Positions 18,417 to 28,025 of a DNA stretch of 29,168 nucleotides are shown one piece after another. Numbering within the stretch: position 1 is the first letter of the stretch; every line of letters starts with the position of its first letter. A program made the translations under genes and the position numbers. The notes beneath the pieces were generated by a model. That model made no database searches. It had not been told where the DNA came from and saw only the letters and a program-made list of their open reading frames with translations. Origin of the DNA: a virus; IMG/VR virus record IMGVR_UViG_3300025127_000182, positions 1 to 29,168 of that record. One strand, 5' to 3'.

Positions 18417-21400
18417 TTATTGTATCCTTCCTAGCCTTTCGAACAACTCCCTGGTCCGTGGATCGAGGATCGTGTCGATGGCTGTTCTTGGTGCAGGTTG
18501 TGATTGTACGGGAGCCGTCGAGGGGAGATTACTGACGGCTCCCGTGCCCGTTGCTGCCGGTGGAGGAGTCGGCGCTACGGGTGGTTGTGGTTGTATATCT
18601 GTGGATGCAGTCGGCGCTGGTAGTTGGACCGGGGTCCGTGGACGGGTGCCCAAGGGCTGTTCACCTTCTTCCAGCACACCACTCAATCGGCGATTACGGT
18701 ACTCCTTGGCAAGCCGATTCAGTTCCGTGACGATAGGTCTACGGTCGAAGAAGCGGCCAGTGGTATCTTGGAATCGTTGAATGTCCAGGAAGATGTCGTT
18801 GTCAATATTCAACGGCTCGAACTTGCCTTGAGCAATCGTATCAAAGTTCGACAGCTTTAGCTCCTTCGCAGCCTTCTTGATCTCTTGCTCTGTCATGCCC
18901 AGCTTCTTCATGTTCTGGATCATGCGATAGGCGCGGTTGTGGACCTTGAACTTGCGCTCATTCTCTTGGATGTAGTTATCGCGGATGATCTGCAACATAT
19001 CTTCCGGAGATCTAATGGTGCCAGTAAACGCGCGTAGCTGCTTGTTAAAGTTCTGCTGCGGCTGACGTGCAGCCTTGTTGTGTTCGAGCACACGATACAG
19101 CATGCTCCGCTTGGCATCGATGCGAACCTCGCCGACGCCGGTGATCAAGCGAAGAATCTCCTCGCCGATTTGTCTGCGGTTGCCGCGAGTGTCCAATCCT
19201 TCTTCTGCAAGGAAGGAAGTAAGAAGACGACTAGGCACGGCGAACTCAACGTCGCCCGTAAGCGGGGACACCTTGGCGGGAGAACCAAGGTACTGTTCAA
19301 TGATGCCGGGGGTGAAAGCCTCCAGCACATGGGTGATCGCCTTGCCTGCCCTTTCGGGGATAGTGTCTTCTGACTTGTAGATTCGTGCTCCGGTTTTCAT
19401 CTCACCACCACGAACTGTCAGGTCAAGAAGACGTTCAGTGATGATGGATTCCTCGGCGAACGGAGACAGCATTTCTCCCAGCACTTGGCCGGCCATGTTG
19501 AAGACGATTGTCGAGGCATCCTGGTCCAGTGCCTTGCCGTCCTGGATAGCATTAAGCAGTCCCTCTACTGGGCGTCTTAGATAGTCGTACGGATTGATGT
19601 AGCTGTAATCGATGTAGCCGGTGATTCGACCCTTATCGTCCACAGATGTCGGAATCAACGTACTGTTCTGACTCCACGGCGGAACGATTTCTCGCAGCGC
19701 CTCGATCATATCTTCAGTAACGCCGGTGATCATCATTGATGTTTCTTGCACGGCCTCGCCAGCCAGCCCTGCGGTGGCGGCAAAACCCATGATCCGGCGA
19801 CCGCCGATGTCACTCATGCGTTGCCCGGCCAACATTTTCTGCTGCGCCTTTTGCACAGCATCTCCGGGGTTTATCATCCCGGCTTCTCTGCGAGAGGTTA
19901 GGGTGCGAAGCTCCGAGGCTGCTTCTTCCTGCATCTGCTTGCCACGCTGGAACTCATCGATGCCGCGTTGGATTGTGTTAAGAGAAGTTCGAATAATCTC
20001 TGCGGGGAAGGCGATGAAGTTACCAACCGGCATTTTACGGAGATCTTGAATGAATTGCGGCACACGTTCGTAGTTGGGGACTGTGTTCTTGACAATGTCT
20101 GCTGAGTATTCGTTCAGACTCTTGAAGCCCAGACTCTTGGCATAATCGTCGGCAGCAACAACATCTCCACTAAACATGTTGATGATCTTGCTGCGCTCGA
20201 AGTCAAAGTTGTAGATCTTCCAGATGTCGTCGCCACCTTGATACAGATCTCGTGCTCGTTTATCGAAACTATCAAACCACTGTCTGCCTAGACTCCGTGC
20301 CCGCTTCTGACCGAGGTTGACACCTAGTTCATCGATGTCGCCGGTGCCACGCTGGATACCCTCTTCAATCAGGCGCTCGAGTTCACGAAGCTGTGACTGG
20401 GTGCCGACTACACCCAGTTCCTGCAACTCACGGAAGAATGCTGCCCGCTCATCGGGTGCCGTCTTCATGATGTTGTCGAGGACGAGGTTCACAGACTCCC
20501 ACACATTTGCACCACGCCCTACGTTGCCTTGCGCCGCAGCAAATAGGGCAGCAGACGTGACGTTTCTGATCTGCGTGATGGGGCTGTATACCGTCTTGAC
20601 CTTCTGCGCGAAACCCTTGCCCAGAAGAAACCCTCTGATGGCGTAGTCGATATAATTGTGTCGTTGCTTGTTCGCACGAGTCAGGTCGTTGAATACAGGG
20701 TTACGAGCAAAAATTCGATCCTTCAGTTGTGCATTAGTATCCTCGGCAGCACGAGACATGAGTGAGCCAAAGCCGGGATCCAGAAGTTCTGTGTAGTTGG
20801 CATTGCGGAATTCTCTAGGCAGAGCCATGTATGCCTCACCGTCGATGATATCTTCGCCACCGACACGAGCCTTACTTCCGTCTTCTAAAGTTTCTATCCT
20901 GCCTCGATTTGCACGAAGAAACTTATTGAATCTGTCTACCGCAAGCGTTTCAGCAAGATCTCCGACAGATCGAACGTAAGCCTCGGCTGGATCTTGAATC
21001 TCGCCGAGCAGCCGGAGCAGTTCCTCATCCTCCTTGCGAGGCTTGAAAATATTACGGTTGAATGTTTGCGCTGCCTTGTCCGCAAGTGCTCTGGGGTCAC
21101 GTCCGCGAGTCCCTCTACCACTCCGGTATTTGTTGACAAAACCGTCGATGATCTCATTCTTAACAATCGTTGTGATAGGCGCGTCGTCTGCTAGTGGATC
21201 CAACCGTTCAGCGCGTTCGGGAAGATCATTGTAGAGACGACGAGCAGCTTCGGGGTTCGCGGTAAGCCACTGGAAAACATCTCGCCTATTACGCCTGTAC
21301 TCCGCAGATTTAAGATACTCTTCGGGGTCGTCAAAAATTCTGTATTTACGACGAAGATACTTGCCCATGTTGCCTTTAATTTCTTCAAGTATCTCTTGAT

Positions 21401-22904
21401 TTACGTTGAGTAGCTCCCCCTCGTTTTTTACTCGTGTCGCAAAGTCTGATGCCAGAATTTGCCCAGACATGTCGTCAATGTGCTTACGCATTTTCAATGC
21501 ACCCGCGCGTGTGAACTCGGGCAGCGCACGAAGCAAATCATCTACATTGTTTGGATCGAAGGCTCGTCCCTCCACAACAGCCAAACGCGCTGCTTGTTCG
21601 AGGAAACTGTTGTCGCGGGTCAAGAAGCCGTAAATGCTGTTGAAGACTTCGATCTTGGTAAGCTCGGTGTCGTCGCCGAGTCGAACTCGCTCAGCGCCGG
21701 CAAAAACTTTGTCAATCTCTTTCTCGAGTTTGCGAATGGTGGACGCTGCTAGGTTGGCATTGCTTTCAATGAAACCCTGGATCTTGGCCCGTTCTTCCGC
21801 AGCCTCCTGCGAAAGATTCCCGCGAAACCGCAGCCGCGCCTTTACACCCTCGTATGCATCAGCAACGGTGGTCTCCGGGTTGGCACGACCGAATGACAGA
21901 AGTCTTACCGGTGCTTGAGCTTCACCCACATACTTCGCGAGTTCCGAGTTGCCGATAGAGTCCGCCAGTTTAACCAGCGTATCTCTGGTGGTTACCGCAG
22001 CAGGCCCAACAACATACCTGTTGGTGGCGTCCATCAGTGGACCACCGACCAGTGCAGTGGTGCTTAACAGATACGGGAAGGCCATCGCCAGCGCACCTGC
22101 CTCGCCTCCTACCATCAACTTGTTATAGGCACGACGCCCCGCTTCCATGCGTCCGCTGAGTCCGATGTCTTCTTGGGTTAGTGTGGGACCGCCACCAACG
22201 AAGTCACCAATCGTGGTCATCCCATCCGTTGCCACAACAGAATCGACCAACAACGCAGCACCTGCCTGCTGTCCACGCAGCTTGGCTTCGTCTGCTCGTG
22301 TCAAGCGAGGACGACCAAGCCTGTCTGTGCGAGATCGTAAAGTGGCGCCACGTCCCTTGCGGACAACCTGGTTCAACCTGCCGAGTTTAGTAGGCTTGGC
22401 AATCACGGCTCCGCCGAAGCCAGGGATCAAGCGTGGTACTTTCAAACCTGTGGATACAGCCTTTGCAGCCAGTCCGCCGGGCAGCACAAACTGACCCACA
22501 ATATCACCGGCAGCACCTGCAAAACCTACGGGATCAAGGCCCATATTCCTGCGGAAATCATCACCAAATTGAGAGATAGCACGTGTTGTGTTGGTGTCGA
22601 ACACGGCATCGACAACGATGCCTCCGACCTCTGCCACACCCTGAATGGCTTTAGTGCCACCGGACAAAAGACCTTCACCAAATTCTTGAAGCGCACCCTC
22701 GGACTCCGTCTCCGGCTCGATCACTCGATCCCGGCTGACGACCTTGGTCTGTGGTTCGTCGTCCGACTCCCGTGCTTCAGGCTCGTCTTTTTGCTGGGCA
22801 AGTTGCTTGCGGACGGCTTCGATCAGATCTTCTTCACTTGCGTCGTCCGGGCCTTGGACTCTGTATACCGTGCCGTCCGGGCCTTGGACTCTATAAACAG
22901 CCAT
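18417..22904 (-). CDS. Giant internal virion / DNA ejection protein
   Basis: 1495 aa. The N-terminus carries a tandem decapeptide (V-Y-R-V-Q-G-P-D-G-T, V-Y-R-V-Q-G-P-D-D-A) then SEEDLIEAVRKQLA, the G-P-D-G ... (D/E)-E-x-(I/L) motif that often opens internal virion proteins. Several Gly/Ala-rich hydrophobic segments (residues about 75-100, 125-165, 275-295 and near 1055) suit membrane insertion during ejection. Long charged helices follow and a Pro-rich C-terminus (PVQLPAPTAST region) ends in a helix. Size and position between the 437-aa protein and lysozyme fit a podovirus ejection protein or tape-measure equivalent. No muramidase or protease motif is recognised. AGGGGG precedes the ATG. Confidence 0.7.
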   Translation of the reverse strand: MAVYRVQGPDGTVYRVQGPDDASEEDLIEAVRKQLAQQKDEPEARESDDEPQTKVVSRDRVIEPETESEGALQEFGEGLLSGGTKAIQGVAEVGGIVVDAVFDTNTTRAISQFGDDFRRNMGLDPVGFAGAAGDIVGQFVLPGGLAAKAVSTGLKVPRLIPGFGGAVIAKPTKLGRLNQVVRKGRGATLRSRTDRLGRPRLTRADEAKLRGQQAGAALLVDSVVATDGMTTIGDFVGGGPTLTQEDIGLSGRMEAGRRAYNKLMVGGEAGALAMAFPYLLSTTALVGGPLMDATNRYVVGPAAVTTRDTLVKLADSIGNSELAKYVGEAQAPVRLLSFGRANPETTVADAYEGVKARLRFRGNLSQEAAEERAKIQGFIESNANLAASTIRKLEKEIDKVFAGAERVRLGDDTELTKIEVFNSIYGFLTRDNSFLEQAARLAVVEGRAFDPNNVDDLLRALPEFTRAGALKMRKHIDDMSGQILASDFATRVKNEGELLNVNQEILEEIKGNMGKYLRRKYRIFDDPEEYLKSAEYRRNRRDVFQWLTANPEAARRLYNDLPERAERLDPLADDAPITTIVKNEIIDGFVNKYRSGRGTRGRDPRALADKAAQTFNRNIFKPRKEDEELLRLLGEIQDPAEAYVRSVGDLAETLAVDRFNKFLRANRGRIETLEDGSKARVGGEDIIDGEAYMALPREFRNANYTELLDPGFGSLMSRAAEDTNAQLKDRIFARNPVFNDLTRANKQRHNYIDYAIRGFLLGKGFAQKVKTVYSPITQIRNVTSAALFAAAQGNVGRGANVWESVNLVLDNIMKTAPDERAAFFRELQELGVVGTQSQLRELERLIEEGIQRGTGDIDELGVNLGQKRARSLGRQWFDSFDKRARDLYQGGDDIWKIYNFDFERSKIINMFSGDVVAADDYAKSLGFKSLNEYSADIVKNTVPNYERVPQFIQDLRKMPVGNFIAFPAEIIRTSLNTIQRGIDEFQRGKQMQEEAASELRTLTSRREAGMINPGDAVQKAQQKMLAGQRMSDIGGRRIMGFAATAGLAGEAVQETSMMITGVTEDMIEALREIVPPWSQNSTLIPTSVDDKGRITGYIDYSYINPYDYLRRPVEGLLNAIQDGKALDQDASTIVFNMAGQVLGEMLSPFAEESIITERLLDLTVRGGEMKTGARIYKSEDTIPERAGKAITHVLEAFTPGIIEQYLGSPAKVSPLTGDVEFAVPSRLLTSFLAEEGLDTRGNRRQIGEEILRLITGVGEVRIDAKRSMLYRVLEHNKAARQPQQNFNKQLRAFTGTIRSPEDMLQIIRDNYIQENERKFKVHNRAYRMIQNMKKLGMTEQEIKKAAKELKLSNFDTIAQGKFEPLNIDNDIFLDIQRFQDTTGRFFDRRPIVTELNRLAKEYRNRRLSGVLEEGEQPLGTRPRTPVQLPAPTASTDIQPQPPVAPTPPPAATGTGAVSNLPSTAPVQSQPAPRTAIDTILDPRTRELFERLGRIQ
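22839..22898 (-). repeat. Tandem 30-bp duplication in the giant virion gene
   Basis: Two consecutive 30-nt units encode the decapeptides V-Y-R-V-Q-G-P-D-G-T and V-Y-R-V-Q-G-P-D-D-A. They share AGAGTCCAAGGCCCGGACG exactly. This is a recent in-frame duplication right after the start codon. Confidence 0.9.
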
Positions 22905-22913
22905 ATTGACCCC

Positions 22914-24227
22914 CTACGGTAATAGTGTATTTGCTTCGTCCTCATAGCCTGCATCTATGATTGCCTGTTTAGCTTGAACCCTGCCTTGTCCAGTTAAAAG
23001 ACCGAGCAGTGCGAGATCGGCATCGCCCGGAGGACCAGACGCTAAAATCCCTTGAAGTGCATTTAAGGCGGCATTCGTGTCCTTGTTAACTTCGGTTAAA
23101 TCTATACTGTTTCCTGCCATCTGTGTCGCCAAGAAGGGAGAAACTTTTCCTGCAAGCAGACCAGCATATTCCAACTCATAGGCTAACTTGCGGTCGTCGC
23201 CCCCGTATACCAAAGCAGTAGCGTCTTTTTGCGTCATGTTGCCAACGCGAACGAGGTAATCGACCTGCTTGGACTTGTCGGCCAAGGACAAGAGTTCCTT
23301 GGTAGCATCACCAACAACCTCGATCTTCTTGAGGTTGATCGCTTGCCGTGTCGCATCTGCCTTGCCCTTTTCGGACAGACCCATCGTGATTCCAGCCAGC
23401 TTGAGTTCCTGATCCCGAGCATTGAGGTCGCGGATATCTTTTGCGTAACCCTTGAAGGTTTCTTTTCCTGCGTCGGCGACGTTCTCTAGGAAGTCCGGTG
23501 ACTTACCAGCGGCCATGTTCAAGAAGAACTCCATAACCCGAAGTCGCTGCATTTCGTCTTTGTCGCCAGCTTCGATGCCATACTTCTTCAAGAGGTCAGT
23601 GGCCTCGTCGATATACGTCTCCGTGCTCTTGCCCTCGGGCATTTGTGCATTGAGCATGTTAAGGAGTTGCTTGTAAGCATCCGACGATTCTTCCTGCTGG
23701 TTACCGCCGAGGTCGTCAAAGTACGAACCATCGTCGCTCTTCGGGGGGCTATCGCCCGTACCGCCTGTGGCAGGCGGAGTGGTGCTACCACCTTGAGTGC
23801 CACCATCTTCTGGGCCAAGAACCTTGAACTCCGACTCTTCATTTGGTTTTGGCTTTGCTTTCGGTGCTCTTCTTGTTCTTCCTTCTGCATCTGTATTGTC
23901 ATCAGACACAGGAGGTAGTTCTGGCACTTCTACAACCGAGTCGTCGGCGTCCCGCCGTCTGGCTCTGTCACCCCTCAAACCTGTTCTTACTAAACTAACA
24001 CCAGGAGCAGGGTTCAAAGCAGCAAAGTTTACGTCCCCCGGCAAAAAGGAAGGTATGTCCTCCGCCCCTGGCATATCCCCAGTCGGAACTACTCCACCAA
24101 GATTCTGCGACATCGCAGCGTTCATGATCCGTGGACCGGAGGCCAAGATCCCTTGTGGCATACGCGCCATGCCGCGACGTTGCTGCGGGTTCATGAACAT
24201 CCGACGTTCTAAAGGATTACGAATCAT
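22914..24227 (-). CDS. Virion-associated protein, probably internal
   Basis: 437 aa. The N-terminus is NPQQRRGMARMPQGILASGP, then a disordered, Lys/Pro/Asp-rich region (residues 85-185). A helical domain (SDAYKQLLNMLNAQM, EATDLLKKYGIEAG, LRVMEFFLNMAAGKSP) and a C-terminal domain follow. The G-I-L-A-S motif appears near the N-terminus and again in the C-terminal part. Marine podophage structural genes often encode this G-I-L-A-S-x-P-x-x-x-x-A-A opening. It lies between the 286-aa and giant proteins and probably belongs to the same ejection assembly. Function unproven. Confidence 0.55.
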   Translation of the reverse strand: MIRNPLERRMFMNPQQRRGMARMPQGILASGPRIMNAAMSQNLGGVVPTGDMPGAEDIPSFLPGDVNFAALNPAPGVSLVRTGLRGDRARRRDADDSVVEVPELPPVSDDNTDAEGRTRRAPKAKPKPNEESEFKVLGPEDGGTQGGSTTPPATGGTGDSPPKSDDGSYFDDLGGNQQEESSDAYKQLLNMLNAQMPEGKSTETYIDEATDLLKKYGIEAGDKDEMQRLRVMEFFLNMAAGKSPDFLENVADAGKETFKGYAKDIRDLNARDQELKLAGITMGLSEKGKADATRQAINLKKIEVVGDATKELLSLADKSKQVDYLVRVGNMTQKDATALVYGGDDRKLAYELEYAGLLAGKVSPFLATQMAGNSIDLTEVNKDTNAALNALQGILASGPPGDADLALLGLLTGQGRVQAKQAIIDAGYEDEANTLLP

Positions 24228-24238
24228 AAGTTAGTGTC

Positions 24239-25099
24239 CTATCCAGGTGAGTTAAACAACCCACCATACAAACCCGCACCAAGCAGGCCGATCCCTTGCG
24301 AGAATATGTTTGGCGGCGGCGTGTAAGTCTGCGTGGTCTGTTGTTGCAACGCTGGGACACCACGGAAGATGTCTCCCAAGAACCCAAGCTGTTGGAACGG
24401 AAGCTGCTGCTGCGCTAATGCATTTGCTTGATCTACGTTTAGCGCCTGCTGCGCTTGACCCTGTTGCAGACCACCAATGCCAAGCAACGTACTGATGTCT
24501 TGACCGGCCATTTGCTGACCAAGCTGACCAAGACCTGCGATACCTTGCGCCTGTGCCATTTTTGCGCCTGCGGCTTGCTGCGCTAAATTTGATGCCTGCG
24601 TGAAACCTGCGCTGCGAAGACGTTCGCCTGTTCTAGCCTGTTGCTCTAACGTGTTTCTTCCAATCTCCCCTTGAAGAACCGCTGACCTAGAACCACCGAA
24701 GGCTCCTTGATTCACAGCAGCAGCATCAGCCCTGCGACCTTGAACCTGCCCCTGACGCCCGATATCATCCTGCGCTCGTTGAACCACATCATCCAGATAT
24801 GGATCCATGAACTGCTTGTACGCATCAGGCGACATAAGCTCGGCAGCTTCTCCAATCGCTCCCTGCGCCTGTTCTAAAAATGGTTGATATGCCCCGACGC
24901 CGGACATGGCTGAAGAAATGGCCTGTTGTTGACCTTCCGAAAGCCCGGCAAGCTGCTGCTCGACGAACGGCAGAGACAAACCCTTGCCGCCTTCTGACAC
25001 CGGCTTGAACAAGTTCTGTGCCGAAGTCAGGAGATTCGCAATAAACTGTTCCTGAAATTCAGGCAGTCGAGTTGTAACTTCTTGGGTTGCTACAGCCAT
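24239..25099 (-). CDS. Gln/Ala-rich virion protein
   Basis: 286 aa, helical and Gln-rich. The segment MDPYLDDVVQRAQDDIGRQG, with NQGAFGGSRSAVLQGE and RNTLEQQARTGERLRSAGF, is a signature I associate with a structural protein found beside internal virion genes in many marine podophages. The C-terminus is Gly-rich and hydrophobic (GIGLLGAGLYGGLF). Start and upstream stop overlap in TAATG; GGAGG lies about 10 nt upstream. It likely forms part of the ejectosome or tail core. Confidence 0.65.
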   Translation of the reverse strand: MAVATQEVTTRLPEFQEQFIANLLTSAQNLFKPVSEGGKGLSLPFVEQQLAGLSEGQQQAISSAMSGVGAYQPFLEQAQGAIGEAAELMSPDAYKQFMDPYLDDVVQRAQDDIGRQGQVQGRRADAAAVNQGAFGGSRSAVLQGEIGRNTLEQQARTGERLRSAGFTQASNLAQQAAGAKMAQAQGIAGLGQLGQQMAGQDISTLLGIGGLQQGQAQQALNVDQANALAQQQLPFQQLGFLGDIFRGVPALQQQTTQTYTPPPNIFSQGIGLLGAGLYGGLFNSPG

Positions 25100-25626
25100 T
25101 ACGCTTGGGCCTCCAGTTCGGACATCATATCATACATTCTGGCAGCGCCGATATCTCTATCTCCGCCACCTGCCCCACGGACAGCCGCCGCTGTCATCAC
25201 AAACTCCCCATCAGATAACCGCGCGGGCACCGAGTCAGATGTGCCGGTCCCTGGTCCGGTGACCTCGCCACCGTGCATCATGGTGGCGATACCGCGCTGA
25301 ATCTCACGGCGGTAGTCCGCGAGATCCTCCGGGTCATTCAACTGTACGATTCTACCATCCCGCATACGTGACGTGATTGCAAAATCTTGACCCACAGGTT
25401 CGGGACGTTTTTCAACACTATACTCTTCTCGTTTGCCTAAAGCCCCTGCCCCTGCCAGCGATAGTGCGCCAACCCCAAGACCCAACTTCTGTGCAGTGGT
25501 CATCTTGCTAAAGAAACCGCCGATACCACCTGCCGAGCCACCAGCAAAACCAAAACCGACCATCGCCGGAATTGCAATCGGTGCAATCTTGCTAATACTT
25601 CTTGTAAGGTTGCTAAACAGTCCCAT
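25099..25626 (-). CDS. Membrane-active structural protein with GPGTGTSDSVPA motif
   Basis: 175 aa. Residues 15-65 contain two hydrophobic Gly/Ala-rich segments (IAIPAMVGFGFAGGSAGGIG, LGLGVGALSLAGAGAL). The C-terminal half has GGEVTGPGTGTSDSVPARL then SDGEFVMTAAAV and GAARMYDMM, a motif recurrent in tail and tape-measure proteins. Together they suggest an ejected or tail-tip protein that enters the membrane. A holin role is less likely because of the C-terminal motif. TAATG junctions link it to both neighbours. Confidence 0.65.
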   Translation of the reverse strand: MGLFSNLTRSISKIAPIAIPAMVGFGFAGGSAGGIGGFFSKMTTAQKLGLGVGALSLAGAGALGKREEYSVEKRPEPVGQDFAITSRMRDGRIVQLNDPEDLADYRREIQRGIATMMHGGEVTGPGTGTSDSVPARLSDGEFVMTAAAVRGAGGGDRDIGAARMYDMMSELEAQA

Positions 25627-25856
25627 TAGGTCACCACTTTTACAGTGCCGCTATCATTATACAGAGCACCAGTTTCTAGTCCAGACGCACTCGTCGGCAG
25701 GTTGGTCAGTGTAATCTTCGTGCCGCGCATTTCACCCGGTGTTCTCTCTTGCGAGATAAATATCTCCAACGCTCGAAGCAAGTCTGCCATGTATTGTGGA
25801 TCATACTGCTCCGGAGCTTCCGGTAATCTGGGCGGTGGATTTTGTACCTGTGCCAC
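25626..25856 (-). CDS. Small structural protein, GTG start
   Basis: 76 aa from GTG at 25856, in a TAGTG overlap with the upstream stop. The C-terminal half ITLTNLPTSASGLETGALYN then DSGTVKVV is a motif common in small marine phage virion proteins near the tail gene. The N-terminal half is Pro-rich then helical (YMADLLRALEIFIS). Probably a tail or joint component; precise role unknown. Confidence 0.6.
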   Translation of the reverse strand: MAQVQNPPPRLPEAPEQYDPQYMADLLRALEIFISQERTPGEMRGTKITLTNLPTSASGLETGALYNDSGTVKVVT

Positions 25857-28021
25857 TACTGTCTCCCGTCAGGTCGTATATCAAAACGGGGACTACCCAA
25901 TTTCCATTTGGTCCCGATAGAGGTGCTCTCTACACGCACAGCAAACGATCTGCCACGAGATCGCACGTGAAGTTGTTCTGTGAATGTTTCAACATCCCCT
26001 GATATGGAACCAGTCGTGGTGCCAGAATCGGTGTTGTCAAACGATGCGCCAGGGAATCGACGGGACTTTACCGTAAACACAGCTTGAGGGCTACTTAGAT
26101 TCGTTGACCCGAAGAACGTAAGATCCGGAACAATGCGCCTGATGAACGTGAACTTGTCACCGTCTCCTATATCGATGGCAGCAGATTCGATGAACGCAGT
26201 CATCGCTGACCCATCATCATCAAATCCAATCTCATGATTGAAAAGGTATTGACTGCCTGCGGCTATGGGGTTGGCCCGTGTTCCGCGATCCAACCATGCC
26301 GTTCTTACCAGATTACCGAAGTACCAAACTTTTTCAGCGTAGTTGTACACAACATACTTATCGTTTTCTGTAGCGGAAGCTGATGGGTAGAACCAGAAAA
26401 CCTCACCGAACTCCGAATTGATGCCCGAAGTTACCTTGTCAGACTGGGAACGGTTAAAGTCACCAAACACTTTTTCTTTCACGGTGCATGGAAGCTGCTG
26501 TGTGCGACCGGCATAGATGTAGAAATTATCTATGCCCATCCAGTACACAACGTCCTCTGTCGAAACCGCTGCATTTGGCCCCATGATCGTAATGCTTGAA
26601 GCGAGTTGTGCTAAACCAAATGTAAACGGAGGACCAATGAACCGCATAGAAAATAGGGCCGTATCGGTCCAAACCAGGATCTCACGTTTTGTTTCAACTG
26701 CCTGTACAAAAGTAGAGCCGGCACCAAGTCGCAAGTCGCCAGCAGTATTGGTGGCTGTCGGGAAGAAATCGATTGGGTTTTCTTGACTAGAAAAACGTAT
26801 TAACAGGGGGTCTTGCACTCCATCACCTTGTGTGGCGCTTGAACTTCCCCCCAATCCGTCTGCCCCAAATACGATAACGTGCCTGTCTTGATCGGACACA
26901 AGAACTTGTTTTGCCTTCTGTGGGACACTTGTCTTCGTACCGGAGCGTCTCGACAACTCAATAGCACGAGAAGATAAATTGTTTGTGCGATCCCAATAGT
27001 AGATGTTGCTATCTCGTGGGTTGAGAAGCAGATCTTCACCAAAGTTATCGTGTGACCATAGACGTATCTGTGTAGTGGTTGTCAGGCCACCCGATGCCGC
27101 ATCACCCCAGCCAAAATAGTCGTTATCTGCACTCGCGTTGCCCTCAATCAAAGTTACGGTGGAGCCATTGTTGTGAGCAGCAGCTTCTGTGCCGGATTGT
27201 GCGCGTGTCACGGTAAGATCGTTAGTGGCGACATTGGTAACTTTCAGTATCTCATTGTCGATCAGTATCAGGTCATTGGTGGCAATGCCTGTGCCACTTG
27301 TCACGGTCAGAGTTGTATCTGAATTAGAAAACGTGCCGCCTTCATTGATTGTTGTTTCTAGTGCGCCTGCCGCCACGCCGCCGTATAGACCTGCACCCCA
27401 ACCTGTACCGCCAACCGTCGAGTCCAAACCAACATTGATTTGGTATGCGCCCACGGTGTTTGATCCGCCGTTGTTTGTATCATTAGAGTCCGCCGCTACA
27501 CTCGCCGTGATCGTATAACTGTTGGCATTGATGATGCTGACGATCTGATGCTCTGCATTCAAGATTGTGTCAGTGATCAAACCACCCAGAGATGCCGCAC
27601 CAGAAAACGTAACAAAGTCTCCCTCAACAGCGCCGTGTGCTGTATCAGTAACAGTGATCGTGGTGCTGCCATTTGTAGCGGCAAAAGTTACATCGCCAGA
27701 TCCTGTTTGCAGAGTATCTGGAGAGCCGGGATCAGGCGGTCTTAGCGGTGTGATATCGTTAAAGCCACCACCCTCTTCGATGTAATATTTGAGGTGCGTA
27801 CCAACGCCAAGGTAATCCGAGCCGTCAAGCGCAATCCAGTTATGCAGCGCCCGTGCAGAGCCAAGATACGTTGATGACGATAACTTTTCCCAACCGCCCA
27901 ACTTTTCTGGATAACCCATCCGAAAACGAATTTTGTCACAGTCACGCCAGCCTCCCTCGTTAGAATACGAAGTGACTTCTTGGTTGATACCGGGGCGAAA
28001 CTGTAGCTTTGTAAGTGGCAT
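25856..28021 (-). CDS. Tail nozzle-like structural protein
   Basis: 721 aa from ATG 28021; an upstream in-frame ATG at 28084 would overlap the preceding gene. The start MPLTKLQFRPGINQEVTSYS and WRDCDKIRFRMGYPEKLGGW is a typical marine podophage tail protein opening. An inserted Thr/Asn-rich beta domain (residues about 105-300) is of the kind found in surface-exposed virion domains. The C-terminal half (VYWMGIDNFYIYAGRTQQLP, WFYPSASATENDKYVVYNYA) resembles the beta-propeller nozzle class of T7 gp12 and P22 gp10. That structural link is inference. TAGTG couples it to the next gene. Confidence 0.7.
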   Translation of the reverse strand: MPLTKLQFRPGINQEVTSYSNEGGWRDCDKIRFRMGYPEKLGGWEKLSSSTYLGSARALHNWIALDGSDYLGVGTHLKYYIEEGGGFNDITPLRPPDPGSPDTLQTGSGDVTFAATNGSTTITVTDTAHGAVEGDFVTFSGAASLGGLITDTILNAEHQIVSIINANSYTITASVAADSNDTNNGGSNTVGAYQINVGLDSTVGGTGWGAGLYGGVAAGALETTINEGGTFSNSDTTLTVTSGTGIATNDLILIDNEILKVTNVATNDLTVTRAQSGTEAAAHNNGSTVTLIEGNASADNDYFGWGDAASGGLTTTTQIRLWSHDNFGEDLLLNPRDSNIYYWDRTNNLSSRAIELSRRSGTKTSVPQKAKQVLVSDQDRHVIVFGADGLGGSSSATQGDGVQDPLLIRFSSQENPIDFFPTATNTAGDLRLGAGSTFVQAVETKREILVWTDTALFSMRFIGPPFTFGLAQLASSITIMGPNAAVSTEDVVYWMGIDNFYIYAGRTQQLPCTVKEKVFGDFNRSQSDKVTSGINSEFGEVFWFYPSASATENDKYVVYNYAEKVWYFGNLVRTAWLDRGTRANPIAAGSQYLFNHEIGFDDDGSAMTAFIESAAIDIGDGDKFTFIRRIVPDLTFFGSTNLSSPQAVFTVKSRRFPGASFDNTDSGTTTGSISGDVETFTEQLHVRSRGRSFAVRVESTSIGTKWKLGSPRFDIRPDGRQ

Positions 28022-28025
28022 TGTC

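Noticed and set aside
25099-25626. Holin role for the protein with two hydrophobic segments
   Set aside because: Its C-terminal GPGTGTSDSVPA motif and its place among virion genes fit a structural protein better.
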